Shown here: positions 1 to 8,570 of the stretch, piece after piece
Numbering within the stretch: position 1 is the first letter of the stretch
How the letters are laid out: every line of letters begins with the position of its first letter
Assembly: GCF_000722685.1 (NCBI RefSeq)
Contig: NZ_JPFV01000011.1
Span: 186,001-250,000 of the forward strand
Source: Streptococcus mitis
Lineage (GTDB): Bacteria > Bacillota > Bacilli > Lactobacillales > Streptococcaceae
Direction of reading: 5' to 3'
DNA: 64,000 nucleotides
Made by a program: the position numbers and the translations under genes
Notes under the pieces: generated by a model
Told to the model about the DNA's origin: nothing
Database searches by the model: none
The model's input: only the letters and a program-made list of their open reading frames with translations

Positions 1-401
1 GCTTTGATTTCTGGTGCGTTTAAGATTTGGCGAAGTTGTAATTGGGCGCGTGATGAACCAAGTGTACCGTAAGAAGCACCTGTAATCATGATTGGTTTGT
101 TCAAGAGTGGGTAAATACCATAAGACAACCAAGCAAGAGCGCTCATCAAAACAGCTGGGATAGAGTGGTCGTACTCAGGAGTACCGATAATAACGCCATC
201 TGCCTCTTCAATTTTAGCAGCAATTTCTAAAATTTCAGCAGGTACTTGCTTGTCAGCTGGTTTGTTAAAGACAGGAATGTCTTTGATTTCAACAAGTTCA
301 ATTTCAGCTTTTTCAGCAAAGTGTTTTTGCATGTATTGAAGCAATTGACGGTTTGTAGAACGTTTTGAATTTGTTCCAACAATAGCAATAAGTTTTAACA
401 T
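1..401 (-). CDS. NADPH-dependent FMN reductase family protein (partial, C-terminus outside window)
   Basis: Read on the minus strand from an ATG at 401, this opens with MLKLIAIVGTNSKRSTNR, the phosphate-binding loop of flavodoxin-like NAD(P)H:FMN reductases (G-T-N-S-x-R-S). Further motifs are GTPEYDHSIPAVL and the conserved ITGASYGTLGSSRAQLQLRQ stretch of this family. It would bind FMN and reduce flavins or quinones in the cytoplasm. A ribosome binding site (AAAGGAAA) precedes the ATG. It lies 59 nt downstream of apbE in the same direction, so the two are probably co-transcribed; a flavin reductase beside a flavin transferase is functionally sensible. The gene runs off the left end of the window, so only the N-terminal ~133 residues are seen. 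The family is secure; the true substrate is not. Confidence 0.88.
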   Translation of the reverse strand, partial: MLKLIAIVGTNSKRSTNRQLLQYMQKHFAEKAEIELVEIKDIPVFNKPADKQVPAEILEIAAKIEEADGVIIGTPEYDHSIPAVLMSALAWLSYGIYPLLNKPIMITGASYGTLGSSRAQLQLRQILNAPEIK

Positions 402-460
402 GAGATTTCCTTTCTCTTTTTACATAATACGATTTTAAAACTCTACTGAAACATCTGTTT

Positions 461-1384
461 CTATAGAGTAGGAATTCCTGAAGAACAGCTTAGGTGACCT
501 TCCTTATCGATGAGGATAGCTTCTATGCCCTCCAAACTTTCGACTTGCCAAAGGATAGAAGCAGGTCTTTCTCCAAATAGACGAGTTGTCCAGATTTCTC
601 CATCGACTGATTTATCAGAGATGATTGTCAGACTCGCTAGTTCCGTTTCAACAGGATATCCTGTTTGACTGTCAAAAATATGATGGTAATCTTTTCCATC
701 GACAGTCAGGTGACGTTCATAAATGCCTGAAGTCACGACAGATTTATTGACAACGGGGATTGTCATTAAGTGATTTCCCCTCGGATTGGCTGGGTCTTGA
801 ATCCCTATTTGCCAAGGCTGATTTCCTCTTGCCTGATTTTTTCCAATGGTCAGGATATTCCCTCCCAGATTGATTAAGGCAGAAGTCACTCCCTTTTCTC
901 TTAGAAATTGGGCAACCTTATCCGCACTATAACCCTTAGCTAAACAACCAAGATCAATCTTCATTCCTTTCTGTTTTAAAAACACAGTAGAAGTAGAAGA
1001 ATCTAACTCGATATAGTAAGGATTGATTAAAGCTAGCACAGATTCAATTTCTTGAGGTTTGGCAACTTTGGCATCTGAAAAACCGATGCGCCAGGTTTGA
1101 ATCAAGGGACCAATGCTGATGTTGAGATGACTAGAGGGTGCTAGGCTATGCTCTAACCCAAGAGAAATCAGTTCAAACAGGTCTGGATGAACCGTGACAG
1201 GAGCTATTCCTGCTTGATAATTGATTTCCATCAACTCAGATTCCTGACTATTGGCATTGAAGCGGTATTCTAGCTCTCTGAGTAAATCAAAGGATTTCTG
1301 GAGCAAGATATCTGCTCGCTCATCCACTAATGAAATGGTGATAGTGGTTCCCATTAGCCGTTCGGAATGTGAACTCAGAGGCAA
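461..1384 (-). CDS. apbE: FAD:protein FMN transferase (ApbE family)
   Basis: This 307-residue protein matches the ApbE/Ftp family, which moves FMN from FAD onto a Thr of target proteins (extracytoplasmic in most bacteria) in a Mg-dependent reaction. Visible family marks are MGTTITISL near the N-terminus, IDLGCLAKGYSADKVA in the middle, ALINLGGNILTIG, and SGIYERHLTVDGKDYHHIFD with the conserved His and Asp. No signal peptide or lipobox is seen, unlike lipoprotein ApbEs, so it may be cytoplasmic. The chosen start is a TTG at 1384 because a good AAAGGAG box lies about 6 nt upstream; an internal ATG at 1354 (MGTTITI) is the alternative. It is followed by a flavin reductase gene in the same orientation, suggesting a small flavin-related operon. 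Confidence 0.9.
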   Translation of the reverse strand: MPLSSHSERLMGTTITISLVDERADILLQKSFDLLRELEYRFNANSQESELMEINYQAGIAPVTVHPDLFELISLGLEHSLAPSSHLNISIGPLIQTWRIGFSDAKVAKPQEIESVLALINPYYIELDSSTSTVFLKQKGMKIDLGCLAKGYSADKVAQFLREKGVTSALINLGGNILTIGKNQARGNQPWQIGIQDPANPRGNHLMTIPVVNKSVVTSGIYERHLTVDGKDYHHIFDSQTGYPVETELASLTIISDKSVDGEIWTTRLFGERPASILWQVESLEGIEAILIDKEGHLSCSSGIPTL

Positions 1385-1613
1385 GCTACCAACTCCTTTC
1401 TCTTATAGAAAATAAGTTGTAATATCAAGCAATTATCTAAATTGAAGCCCTTACATTTTATTTTCATGTTATTAGAATACCATAAAGTTAGATTTTCTAC
1501 AAATGAAATTTGGAAAAAGTCAAGAAATATGCTCACAAAAATTCATTAGTCTTGAAATCAGGATAAATGGGGAATTATTTTTGATAAAAAATGCTGAAAT
1601 AATAGGAAATCCC

Positions 1614-1642
1614 TTGTAAACGCTAACAGTAAATGGTATACT
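1614..1642 (+). promoter_or_regulatory. nox promoter with overlapping CcpA (cre) site
   Basis: A -35 like TTGTAA (1614-1619) is followed 17 nt later by TATACT (1637-1642). The 14-mer TGTAAACGCTAACA at 1615-1628 fits the cre consensus TGWNANCGNTNWCA at every fixed position and covers the -35 and spacer. That placement predicts repression of nox by CcpA when sugar is plentiful (inference). The rest of the 295-nt gap between apbE and nox is AT-rich with nothing else recognised. Confidence 0.72.
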
Positions 1643-1679
1643 AGTAAGGTAAATTTAGAATGAAGGCAGGAAATTTTTT

Positions 1680-3059
1680 ATGAGTAAAATCGTTGTAGTC
1701 GGTGCGAACCACGCTGGTACAGCATGTATCAATACCATGTTGGATAATTTTGGAAATGAGAACGAAATTGTTGTATTTGACCAAAACTCTAACATCTCTT
1801 TCCTAGGATGTGGAATGGCCCTTTGGATCGGTGAACAAATTGACGGTGCTGAAGGCTTGTTCTATTCTGATAAAGAAAAATTGGAAGCTAAAGATGCTAA
1901 GGTTTACATGAATTCACCAGTTCTTTCAATCGACTATGATAATAAAGTAGTTACAGCAGAAGTTGAAGGAAAAGAACACAAAGAATCATACGAAAAATTG
2001 ATTTTCGCTACAGGTTCTACACCAATCTTGCCACCAATCGAAGGTGTTGAAATTGTAAAAGGAAACCGCGAATTTAAAGCAACTCTTGAAAACGTACAAT
2101 TCGTTAAATTGTACCAAAACGCTGAAGAAGTGATTCACAAATTGTCTGACAAGAGCCAACACCTCGACCGTATCGCCGTTGTTGGCGGTGGTTACATCGG
2201 TGTTGAACTTGCTGAAGCCTTTGAGCGTCTTGGAAAAGAAGTTGTCCTTGTTGATATTGTTGATACTGTCTTGAACGGTTACTATGACAAGGACTTCACA
2301 CAAATGATGGCGAAGAACTTGGAAGACCACAATATCCGCTTGGCTCTTGGTCAAACTGTTAAAGCAATCGAAGGTGACGGTAAAGTTGAACGCTTGATTA
2401 CTGATAAAGAAACTTTCGACGTGGATATGGTTGTTCTTGCAGTTGGTTTCCGTCCAAATACAGCCCTTGCTGATGGTAAGATTGAACTCTTCCGTAACGG
2501 TGCCTTCCTTGTAGACAAGAAACAAGAAACATCTATCCCAGGCGTTTACGCAGTAGGTGACTGTGCGACTGTTTATGACAACGCTCGTAAAGACACAAGC
2601 TACATCGCCCTTGCTTCAAATGCAGTTCGTACTGGTATCGTTGGTGCCTACAACGCTTGTGGACATGAATTGGAAGGAATCGGTGTGCAAGGTTCAAACG
2701 GTATTTCAATCTACGGTCTTCACATGGTTTCAACTGGTTTGACTCTTGAAAAAGCTAAAGCTGCTGGTTACAACGCAACTGAAACAGGTTTTAACGATCT
2801 TCAAAAACCAGAATTCATGAAACATGACAACCATGAAGTAGCAATTAAGATTGTCTTTGACAAAGATAGCCGTGAAATTCTTGGTGCACAAATGGTTTCA
2901 CACGATTCTGCAATCAGTATGGGAATCCACATGTTCTCACTTGCTATCCAAGAGCATGTAACAATTGATAAATTGGCATTGACAGACCTATTCTTCTTGC
3001 CACACTTTAACAAACCATACAACTACATCACAATGGCTGCACTTACAGCTGAAAAATAA
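1680..3059 (+). CDS. nox: NADH oxidase, water-forming
   Basis: A 459-residue flavoprotein of the CoA-disulfide reductase / NADH oxidase family. An N-terminal FAD-binding motif ([12 protein letters not shown]) is followed by the redox-active Cys44 in [12 protein letters not shown], a second Rossmann fold for NADH ([15 protein letters not shown], about residue 165), and the FAD motif GVYAVGDCA near 290. The single Cys and overall length fit the H2O-forming Nox2 of streptococci, which oxidises NADH with O2 to water and so regenerates NAD during aerobic sugar use. The start has a GGCAGG box 7-8 nt upstream. It stands alone between a cre-containing promoter and a strong terminator, so it is monocistronic. 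Coding is intact. Peroxide-forming oxidase is the alternative but Cys44 argues against it. Confidence 0.95.
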   Translation: MSKIVVVGANHAGTACINTMLDNFGNENEIVVFDQNSNISFLGCGMALWIGEQIDGAEGLFYSDKEKLEAKDAKVYMNSPVLSIDYDNKVVTAEVEGKEHKESYEKLIFATGSTPILPPIEGVEIVKGNREFKATLENVQFVKLYQNAEEVIHKLSDKSQHLDRIAVVGGGYIGVELAEAFERLGKEVVLVDIVDTVLNGYYDKDFTQMMAKNLEDHNIRLALGQTVKAIEGDGKVERLITDKETFDVDMVVLAVGFRPNTALADGKIELFRNGAFLVDKKQETSIPGVYAVGDCATVYDNARKDTSYIALASNAVRTGIVGAYNACGHELEGIGVQGSNGISIYGLHMVSTGLTLEKAKAAGYNATETGFNDLQKPEFMKHDNHEVAIKIVFDKDSREILGAQMVSHDSAISMGIHMFSLAIQEHVTIDKLALTDLFFLPHFNKPYNYITMAALTAEK

Positions 3060-3068
3060 AATTTGATG

Positions 3069-3107
3069 AACTATCTGGCCTTAAGTTAAGGTCAGATAGT
3101 TTTTTAG
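3069..3107 (+). terminator. Rho-independent terminator of nox
   Basis: An almost perfect stem (arms starting AACTATCTG and ending CAGATAGTT) around a TTAAGTTAA centre is followed by a run of T. It lies just after the nox stop codon. Confidence 0.9.
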
Positions 3108-3210
3108 CCAATCTGTACCCATACAATTATTCTTTTTTTATCTTGTGATTCCTTCTGTTCTGAATTAAAATGAAATGGTAGCTACCAATATAAATGATGA
3201 GGAAAAAGAA

Positions 3211-4086
3211 ATGACTGAAAATCGTTATGAACTAAATAAAAACTTGGCACAGATGCTCAAAGGTGGGGTTATCATGGACGTTCAGAATCCTGAACAGGCC
3301 CGTATTGCAGAAGCTGCTGGTGCGGCAGCTGTGATGGCCTTGGAGCGGATTCCAGCTGATATTCGTGCAGCTGGTGGAGTTTCCCGCATGAGCGATCCAA
3401 AGATGATTAAGGAAATCCAAGAAGCGGTTAGTATTCCAGTGATGGCCAAGGTCAGAATCGGGCATTTTGTTGAAGCTCAGATTTTAGAGGCCATTGAGAT
3501 TGACTATATCGACGAGAGTGAAGTTTTATCTCCAGCAGACGACCGTTTCCATGTGGACAAAAAAGAATTCCAAGTTCCTTTTGTTTGTGGGGCTAAGGAC
3601 TTGGGTGAAGCCTTGCGACGTATTGCTGAGGGTGCCTCTATGATTCGTACCAAAGGAGAACCAGGTACAGGAGATATCGTCCAAGCTGTTCGCCATATGC
3701 GTATGATGAATCAGGAAATTCGCCGCATTCAAAATCTACGTGAGGACGAACTTTATGTTGCTGCCAAGGAATTGCAAGTCCCTGTAGAATTGGTTCAATA
3801 TGTCCATGAGCATGGAAAATTGCCAGTTGTAAACTTTGCGGCTGGAGGCGTTGCAACGCCAGCAGATGCGGCATTAATGATGCAATTAGGGGCAGAGGGT
3901 ATCTTTGTCGGCTCAGGTATTTTCAAGTCAGGAGATCCTGTTAAACGAGCGAGTGCCATTGTCAAAGCGGTAACTAACTTCCGTAATCCTCAAATTCTAG
4001 CTCAAATCTCTGAAGATCTAGGGGAAGCCATGGTTGGTATCAATGAAAATGAGATCCAAATCCTCATGGCTGAGCGAGGGAAATAG
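3211..4086 (+). CDS. pdxS: Pyridoxal 5'-phosphate synthase subunit PdxS
   Basis: PdxS is the synthase subunit of the DXP-independent vitamin B6 pathway. It condenses ribose-5-phosphate, glyceraldehyde-3-phosphate and ammonia into PLP in a cytoplasmic dodecamer. The 291-residue (beta/alpha)8 barrel shows its key lysines at Lys80 (VMAKVRIGH) and Lys148 ([11 protein letters not shown]) and the conserved [19 protein letters not shown] near the C-terminus. The ATG at 3211 is preferred over an upstream in-frame ATG at 3175 because GAGGAAAAAG lies at the right distance and the protein then has the family length. pdxT follows immediately (stop and next ATG adjoin), giving a pdxST operon. The coding sequence is intact, unlike its partner. 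Confidence 0.96.
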   Translation: MTENRYELNKNLAQMLKGGVIMDVQNPEQARIAEAAGAAAVMALERIPADIRAAGGVSRMSDPKMIKEIQEAVSIPVMAKVRIGHFVEAQILEAIEIDYIDESEVLSPADDRFHVDKKEFQVPFVCGAKDLGEALRRIAEGASMIRTKGEPGTGDIVQAVRHMRMMNQEIRRIQNLREDELYVAAKELQVPVELVQYVHEHGKLPVVNFAAGGVATPADAALMMQLGAEGIFVGSGIFKSGDPVKRASAIVKAVTNFRNPQILAQISEDLGEAMVGINENEIQILMAERGK

Positions 4087-4673
4087 ATGAAAATTGGAAT
4101 ATTGGCCTTGCAAGGTGCCTTTGCAGAACATGCAAAAGTGTTGGATCAATTAGGTGTCGAGAGTGTTGAAATCAGAAATTTAGAGGATTTTCAGCAACAT
4201 CAGAGTGACTTGTCAGGTTTGATTTTACCTGGAGGAGAGTCTACAACCATGGGCAAACTCTTACGCGACCAGGACATGCTGATTCCCATTCGAGAAGCCA
4301 TTCTATCTGGCTTACCAGCCTTTGGAACCTGTGCAGGCTTGATATTGCTGGCTAAGGAAATTACTTCTCAGGAAGAAAGTCATCTTGGAACTATGGATAT
4401 GGTGGTCGAGCGCAATGCCTATGGGCGCCAACTAGGAAGTTTCTACACGGAAGCAGAATGTAAGGGAGTCGGTCAGATTCCAATGACCTTTATCCGTGGT
4501 CCAATTATCAGCAGTGTTGGAGAGGGTGTAGAAATTCTAGCAACAGTTGAAGATCAAATCGTTGCAGCCCAAGAAAAAATATGTTGGTAACTTCTTTTCA
4601 TCCAGAATTGACTGATGATGTTCGCTTGCACCAGTACTTTATAAATATGTGTGACAAAAAGATAGTGGAATAA
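4087..4673 (+). pseudogene. pdxT: PLP synthase glutaminase subunit PdxT, frameshifted at 3' end
   Basis: PdxT is the glutamine amidotransferase that supplies ammonia to PdxS. The class-I glutaminase fold is visible: LPGGEST, nucleophile Cys82 in FGTCAGL, and [12 protein letters not shown]. As read, the frame stops at 4590 after QEKICW. One base restored in the A6 run at 4574-4579 rejoins the frame to 4673 and yields [20 protein letters not shown], which holds the catalytic His-x-Glu (HPE) of the Cys-His-Glu triad, and a 195-residue protein of normal length. So the product as sequenced lacks two triad residues and should be inactive. Either a real loss of function or a homopolymer sequencing error; several similar cases in this window make error a serious possibility. 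Confidence 0.9.
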
Positions 4674-4736
4674 AAAGTGATAAATCAAGTTTTGATTCGC
4701 TTTTTCCAAAGAATCATTTTTTAAGTCATCTGACAG

Positions 4737-4850
4737 TATTCTGTGATTTTAGATTTATTTACGATAAATTAGAAAAGAATGATTGTTTTGACTTAGGGCA
4801 TAAAGCTTATATGCTGAATATAGTGTTCAAGTATCTTTTATTGGGAGCAC
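4737..4850 (+). mobile_element. Degenerate remnant of an IS1182-type transposase gene
   Basis: About 110 nt align by eye with the 5' part of the transposase gene at 8571 (around 8663-8773). Shared stretches include CTGTGATTTTAG, TTAGAAAAGAAT/CTAGAAAAGAAT, GCATAAAGCTTAT/GCGTAAAGCTTAT, and GTTCAA-TATCT. Reading frame is lost by substitutions and small gaps, and no ends are visible. It is a fossil of the same element family as the intact copy 3.8 kb downstream and in the same orientation. Confidence 0.7.
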
Positions 4851-4888
4851 TTTAGAGGATGGAGTTAAAATACTATTCTATACTCCTT

Positions 4889-5001
4889 AATACTCTTCGA
4901 CAATCTCTTCAAACCACGTCAGCTTTATCCGCAACCTCAAAGCGGTGCTTTGAGCAACCTGCGGTTAGCTTCCTAGTTAGCTCTTTGATTTTCATTGAAT
5001 A
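4889..5001 (+). repeat. BOX element (short A/B/C form)
   Basis: The stretch begins TACTCTTCGACAATCTCTTC and AAACCACGTCAGC (boxA), passes through CCTCAAAGCGGTGCTTTGAG (a boxB-like hairpin), and ends AGCTTCCTAG...CTCTTTGATTTTCATTGA (boxC). boxA is shortened: the GTCGCCTTGCCGTAG part is missing. BOX elements are structured, non-coding intergenic repeats of S. pneumoniae and relatives. It abuts a RUP element directly. Confidence 0.85.
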
Positions 5002-5108
5002 TATAGTGGTTTGAAATAAGATGTGTGCAACTTGATTAGGGAAATCAAATTAATTTCTAGAAATGTTTTAGTATCCACGATGTACTATTCTAGTTTCAAT
5101 TTACTATA
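5002..5108 (-). repeat. RUP element, 107 bp
   Basis: The sequence runs from TATAGTGGTTTGAAATAAG to TTTCAATTTACTATA and is exactly 107 bp, the size I recall for the repeat unit of pneumococcus. The reverse strand reads TAGTAAATTGAAACTAGAAT, the usual RUP left end. RUPs are thought to be moved in trans by IS630-Spn1 transposase. Termini are intact and end in TATA, consistent with insertion at TA. Confidence 0.85.
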
Positions 5109-5158
5109 AAAATGATGTATGGGATTGGTCAAAAAGAACACTTTGAAAATAGCAAAAA

Positions 5159-5188
5159 ACGAGTATCTCTACAGATGGAGATACTCGT
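5159..5188. terminator. Perfect 11-bp hairpin, terminator-like
   Basis: ACGAGTATCTC and GAGATACTCGT form a perfect stem around an 8-nt loop, with an A-run on the left and a short T-rich stretch on the right. It may be the terminator of a lost gene. From 5189 to 5400 I see no gene, repeat or RNA I can name. Confidence 0.5.
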
Positions 5189-5409
5189 TCTATTATGTAT
5201 AAAGCTATGAGTCTGTCGTCCTACGTAAGGTGCGCGTCGAAGGTTATACCTAAAAAACTCCAAACGCGATACAATAAAGGGGATTAAGCCAATTCTAAAG
5301 ATTTTTTAAGAGGTAAGTGATGAGTTAAGATCAATGGTGTTTTAACAAGGTGAAAAGGGTCAGGCAAAAAGTCTTTAAAATCAGAAAACGCATAATAATA
5401 TGAACTGCA

Positions 5410-5446
5410 CCCCAAAAGTTAGACAGAAAAAATCTAACTTTTGGGG
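5410..5446 (+). promoter_or_regulatory. Subterminal hairpin at left end of the IS3 element
   Basis: CCCCAAAAGTTAGA (5410-5423) and TCTAACTTTTGGGG (5433-5446) are a perfect 14-bp inverted repeat around a 9-nt loop, followed by TGTTTTTATT. Part of the left arm is the IS terminal repeat. It probably blocks transcription or translation entering from outside and so protects the transposase from impinging expression (inference). The orfA ATG at 5457 follows immediately. Confidence 0.7.
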
Positions 5447-5456
5447 TGTTTTTATT

Positions 5457-5993
5457 ATGAAATTAACTTATGATGATAAAGTTCAGATCTATGAACTTAA
5501 AAAACAAGGATATAGCATAGAGAAGCTTTCAAATAAATTTGGGATAAACAATTCTAATATTAGGTACATGATTAAATTGATTGATCGTTACGGAATAGAG
5601 TTCGTCAAAAAAGGAAAAAATCGTTACTATTCTCCTGATTTAAAGCAAGAAATGATTCATAAAGTCTTACATGAAGGCTGGACTAAAGATAGAGTTTCTC
5701 TTGAATACGGCCTCCCAAGTCGTACGATACTTCTTAATTGGCTAGCACAATACAAGAAAAACGGGTATACTATTGTTGAGAAAACAAGAGGGAGACCAAC
5801 TAAAATGGGACGTAAACGGAAGAAAACTTGGGATGAAATGACAGAACTAGAGCGACTCCAAGAGGAGAATGAACGCTTACGTACTGAGGTAGCTTACTTA
5901 AAAAAGTTAAAAGAGCTGGAAGACAGGGACGAAGCTATACAGCGAGAAAGGCAGAGACAATTAGAGAAATGGCTTCAGGAGGATTTCGACTAG
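5457..5993 (+). CDS. IS3-family transposase OrfA (helix-turn-helix subunit)
   Basis: The 178-residue product carries two helix-turn-helix segments (near [19 protein letters not shown] and [20 protein letters not shown]), a basic stretch [12 protein letters not shown], and a leucine-zipper-like coiled coil ([25 protein letters not shown]) for multimerisation. This is the usual layout of IS150-group OrfA, which binds the IS ends. The ATG at 5457 just after the end hairpin is preferred to an upstream in-frame ATG at 5400, which would start outside the element and translate through the terminal repeat. The 3' end overlaps orfB. Confidence 0.9.
   Translation: MKLTYDDKVQIYELKKQGYSIEKLSNKFGINNSNIRYMIKLIDRYGIEFVKKGKNRYYSPDLKQEMIHKVLHEGWTKDRVSLEYGLPSRTILLNWLAQYKKNGYTIVEKTRGRPTKMGRKRKKTWDEMTELERLQEENERLRTEVAYLKKLKELEDRDEAIQRERQRQLEKWLQEDFD
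5900..5906 (+). other. Programmed -1 ribosomal frameshift heptamer (A AAA AAG)
   Basis: In the orfA frame the codons TTA AAA AAG place A_AAA_AAG exactly as in the classic IS3 slippery site. The -1 frame is open from here to the orfB ATG at 5969 and beyond, so slippage would produce the OrfAB fusion that is the active transposase. Confidence 0.85.
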
Positions 5994-6808
5994 ATTTACT
6001 TCTTGAAGTGGCTCGTTTACCTCGCTCAACTTACTATTATCAGTTGAAGGAACTAGATGGGCTTGACAAAGATAAAGATCTTAAAGCTGAAATTCAAGCT
6101 ATTTTTACTGAGCACAAAGGAAATTATGGCTATCGCCGAATAACTCTTGAATTGAGGAATCGTGGTCATATAGTAAACCATAAGAAGGTCCAACGTCTGA
6201 TGAAAATCCTTGGTTTAAGTGCTCGAATTCGCCGTAAACGAAAGTATTCTTCCTACCAAGGAGAGATTGGCAAGAAAGCAGAGAATCTCATTCAACGCCA
6301 GTTTGAAGGATCGAGACCAATGGAAAAGTGTTATACGGATGTGACAGAGTTTGCCATTCCAAATAGCACGCAGAAATTGTATTTATCGCCTGTTTTAGAT
6401 GGCTTTAACAGCGAAATTATTGCTTTTAATCTTTCTTGTTCTCCTAATTTAGAACAAGTAAAAACGATGTTGGAACAGGCCTTCACAGAGAAACACTACG
6501 AGAATACGATTCTCCATAGTGACCAAGGTTGGCAATACCAACACGATTCTTATCATCGGTTCCTAGAGAGTAAGGGAATTCAAGCATCCATGTCACGTAA
6601 GGGCAACAGCCCAGACAACGGTATGATGGAATCTTTCTTTGGCATTTTAAAATCCGAAATGTTTTATGGCCATGAGAAAAACTTTAAATCACTTAATCAA
6701 TTGGAACAAGCCATTATAGACTATATCGATTACTACAACAACAAACGAATTAAGGTAAAACTAAAAGGACTTAGTCCTGTCCAATACAGAACTAAATCCT
6801 TTCAATAA
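5969..6808 (+). CDS. IS3-family transposase OrfB (DDE integrase domain)
   Basis: OrfB is a 279-residue catalytic subunit with an N-terminal HTH_21 region ([16 protein letters not shown]) and an rve integrase core. The DDE residues are seen in [22 protein letters not shown] and [13 protein letters not shown], with the final E followed by the usual K about 7 residues later. It would normally be made as a fusion with OrfA by -1 frameshifting; the ATG at 5969 could also give free OrfB. No internal stop or frameshift is seen. Length and motif spacing are standard for the IS150 group. Confidence 0.93.
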   Translation: MASGGFRLDLLLEVARLPRSTYYYQLKELDGLDKDKDLKAEIQAIFTEHKGNYGYRRITLELRNRGHIVNHKKVQRLMKILGLSARIRRKRKYSSYQGEIGKKAENLIQRQFEGSRPMEKCYTDVTEFAIPNSTQKLYLSPVLDGFNSEIIAFNLSCSPNLEQVKTMLEQAFTEKHYENTILHSDQGWQYQHDSYHRFLESKGIQASMSRKGNSPDNGMMESFFGILKSEMFYGHEKNFKSLNQLEQAIIDYIDYYNNKRIKVKLKGLSPVQYRTKSFQ

Positions 6809-6952
6809 TTATTTGTCCAACTTTTTGGGATCAGTACAATATCAGGTGTTGAATTTTACAACGTTTTTTATTTTATTCTTTGGTATTCTTTTGCAAAAAA
6901 AGAATACAACATTTTGTTGTATCCTAAATATTAAATCAAGTCCTGAATTTTC

Positions 6953-6997
6953 TTAAGTTTTTATCATATTTTCTGTTATAATTAAGGTGACTTAAGA
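6953..6997 (+). promoter_or_regulatory. mntH promoter with possible Mn-responsive (DtxR/MntR-type) operator
   Basis: TATAAT at 6977-6982 is the -10; no good -35 is seen. Directly overlapping and following it is AATTAAGGTGACTTAAG (6980-6996), which resembles the AATTAA-CTTGACTTAA sites of streptococcal SloR/PsaR metalloregulators. A hairpin (ATACAACA/TGTTGTAT, 6903-6922) lies upstream. The regulator assignment is inference. Confidence 0.45.
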
Positions 6998-7119
6998 AAA
7001 ATAATGAAAAAACTAAATGTTTTTCATATAGTTTTTATTGTTTTAATAGTTTAAAGTCAATCTTATTTTTCTCTAATAGAAAATAATGAAAAAGTAGGTT
7101 TAGAAAGAGGTAAGTATCT

Positions 7120-8453
7120 ATGTCTTCTCATAAAAAAGTGTCACTCTCTGAGATTAATCAATCTATCGATACTCCAAATAACAATCATTTCTGGCAAAAT
7201 TTAAAGGCCTTTTTAGGTCCGGGTGCTCTTGTCGCAGTTGGTTATATGGATCCAGGAAACTGGATTACCAGTGTAGTCGGTGGTGCTTCCTATAAGTATA
7301 GTCTCTTGTTTGTTATCTTGATTTCATCTCTCATTGCTATGCAACTTCAGCAGATGGCAGGAAAGCTTGGTATTGTAACCCAGATGGACCTGGCTCAAGC
7401 AACGGCTCATCATTCACCTAAATGGCTTCGTTATAGTCTATGGGTGATTTTAGAATTAGCCTTGATGGCGACAGATCTGGCAGAAGTTCTAGGTTCAGCG
7501 ATTGCTCTCAATCTTCTCTTTAAGATTCCGATTATGATAGCAATTCTCTTGACCGTGTTGGATGTTTTTCTCTTATTGCTTCTGATGAAATTTGGCTTTA
7601 AGAAGATTGAAGCTATTGTGACAACACTGATTTTAACCATTCTAGCAATTTTTACCTATCTGGTAGCTTTGTCACATCCAATCTTCCAAGGAATCGTTGA
7701 GGGTTATCTACCGAATGCAACCTTATTTGAAAGTCCCTTGCCAGGGCATGAAAGTCAATTAACCTTGGCACTAGGGATCGTGGGAGCAACGGTTATGCCC
7801 CATAACCTCTATTTGCATTCTTCCTTGTCTCAAACTCGGAAAATCAATCACAAGGACAAGAATGATGTTCGAAAAGCCGTGCGCTTTATGACCTGGGATT
7901 CAAATCTCCAATTATCCTTGGCCTTTGTGGTTAACTCCCTTCTATTAATTCTCGGGGCGGCTCTCTTTTCGGCCATGCATCTGAGATTTCTGCCTTCTCT
8001 CAAATATATAATGCCTTGCAGGATTCTACTATTGCAGGAGCTATAGCTAGCTCGACCTTATCAACCTTGTTTGCCTTGGCTTTATTAGCCAGTGGTCAAA
8101 ATTCGACGATTACAGGTACCTTGACTGGACAAATCGTTATGGAAGGTTTCTTGCATATGAGATTACCTCAATGGTTCATTCGTTTGGCAACTCGTCTCTT
8201 TGCCTTGTTGCCTGTCATGATTGTAGCGGTTCTGTTTGGTCATCAGGAAAAAACATTGGATCAGTTATTGGTTTATTCACAAGTCTTTCTTTCGATTGCT
8301 CTTCCATTTTCAATCTTCCCACTGATTTATCTAACTTCTAAGAAATCACTGATGGGAGAATTTACCAATGCCAAATGGAATACCATCCTTGGCTATATCG
8401 TTTCCATTATCTTAACAATTCTCAATGTGAAATTGTTATTTGATATTTTCTAA
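7120..8453 (+). pseudogene. mntH: Mn2+/Fe2+ Nramp transporter MntH, frameshifted
   Basis: Nramp transporters are proton-coupled importers of Mn2+ and other divalent metals in the cytoplasmic membrane. The first part (7120-8046) has the TM1 metal-binding motif GYMDPGNW and TM6 [10 protein letters not shown], which carry the Asp-Pro-Gly-Asn and Met-Pro-His-Asn signatures. The frame breaks in the T run at 7966-7969: adding one T gives [14 protein letters not shown] and joins the downstream frame ([14 protein letters not shown]...) ending at 8453. The restored protein is 444 residues, normal for MntH. As sequenced, the first product loses its last three or so helices and gains a short foreign tail, so it is likely inactive. 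Possible causes are real decay or a homopolymer error. GAAAGAGGTAAG precedes the ATG. Confidence 0.9.
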
Positions 8454-8516
8454 GAAATTCACCCGAGTTATAAAACAAGCATATAAGAAAAAAGATACCC
8501 AAGATTTCTTGAGTCT

Positions 8517-8547
8517 ACTGAAAAAGTCATCAAATTGATGGCTTTTT
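8517..8547 (+). terminator. Hairpin with T-run inside the left end of the IS1182 element
   Basis: AAAGTCATC and GATGGCTTT pair around AAATT and are followed by TTTTTT. It lies inside the IS end, upstream of the transposase, so it probably shields the transposase from read-through and may also serve as the mntH terminator. Confidence 0.6.
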
Positions 8548-8570
8548 TGTTATACTAGAGATGAGGTGAG

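Larger units (their letters stand above)
5401..6838 (+). mobile_element. IS3-family insertion sequence (IS150 group, IS861-like), complete
   Basis: The element is 1,438 bp with imperfect ~25-bp terminal inverted repeats: the left starts TGAACTGCACCCC, the inverted right starts TGTACTGATCCCA, both continuing AAAAGTT-GACA. It is flanked by ATA on each side (5398-5400 and 6839-6841), a 3-bp target duplication as expected for this group. Inside are overlapping orfA and orfB joined by a -1 frameshift signal. Both frames are open, so it looks functional. It sits between the pdxT remnant region and mntH. Confidence 0.9.

Noticed and set aside
1986..2525. 179-codon open frame antisense to nox
   Set aside because: It mirrors the third-position pattern of a highly biased gene, has no ribosome site and encodes a low-complexity Phe/Asn/Val-rich sequence. 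It is a shadow.
5400..5456. Earlier in-frame start of IS3 orfA at 5400
   Set aside because: It would begin outside the element and translate the terminal repeat and hairpin; the ATG at 5457 is the natural start.
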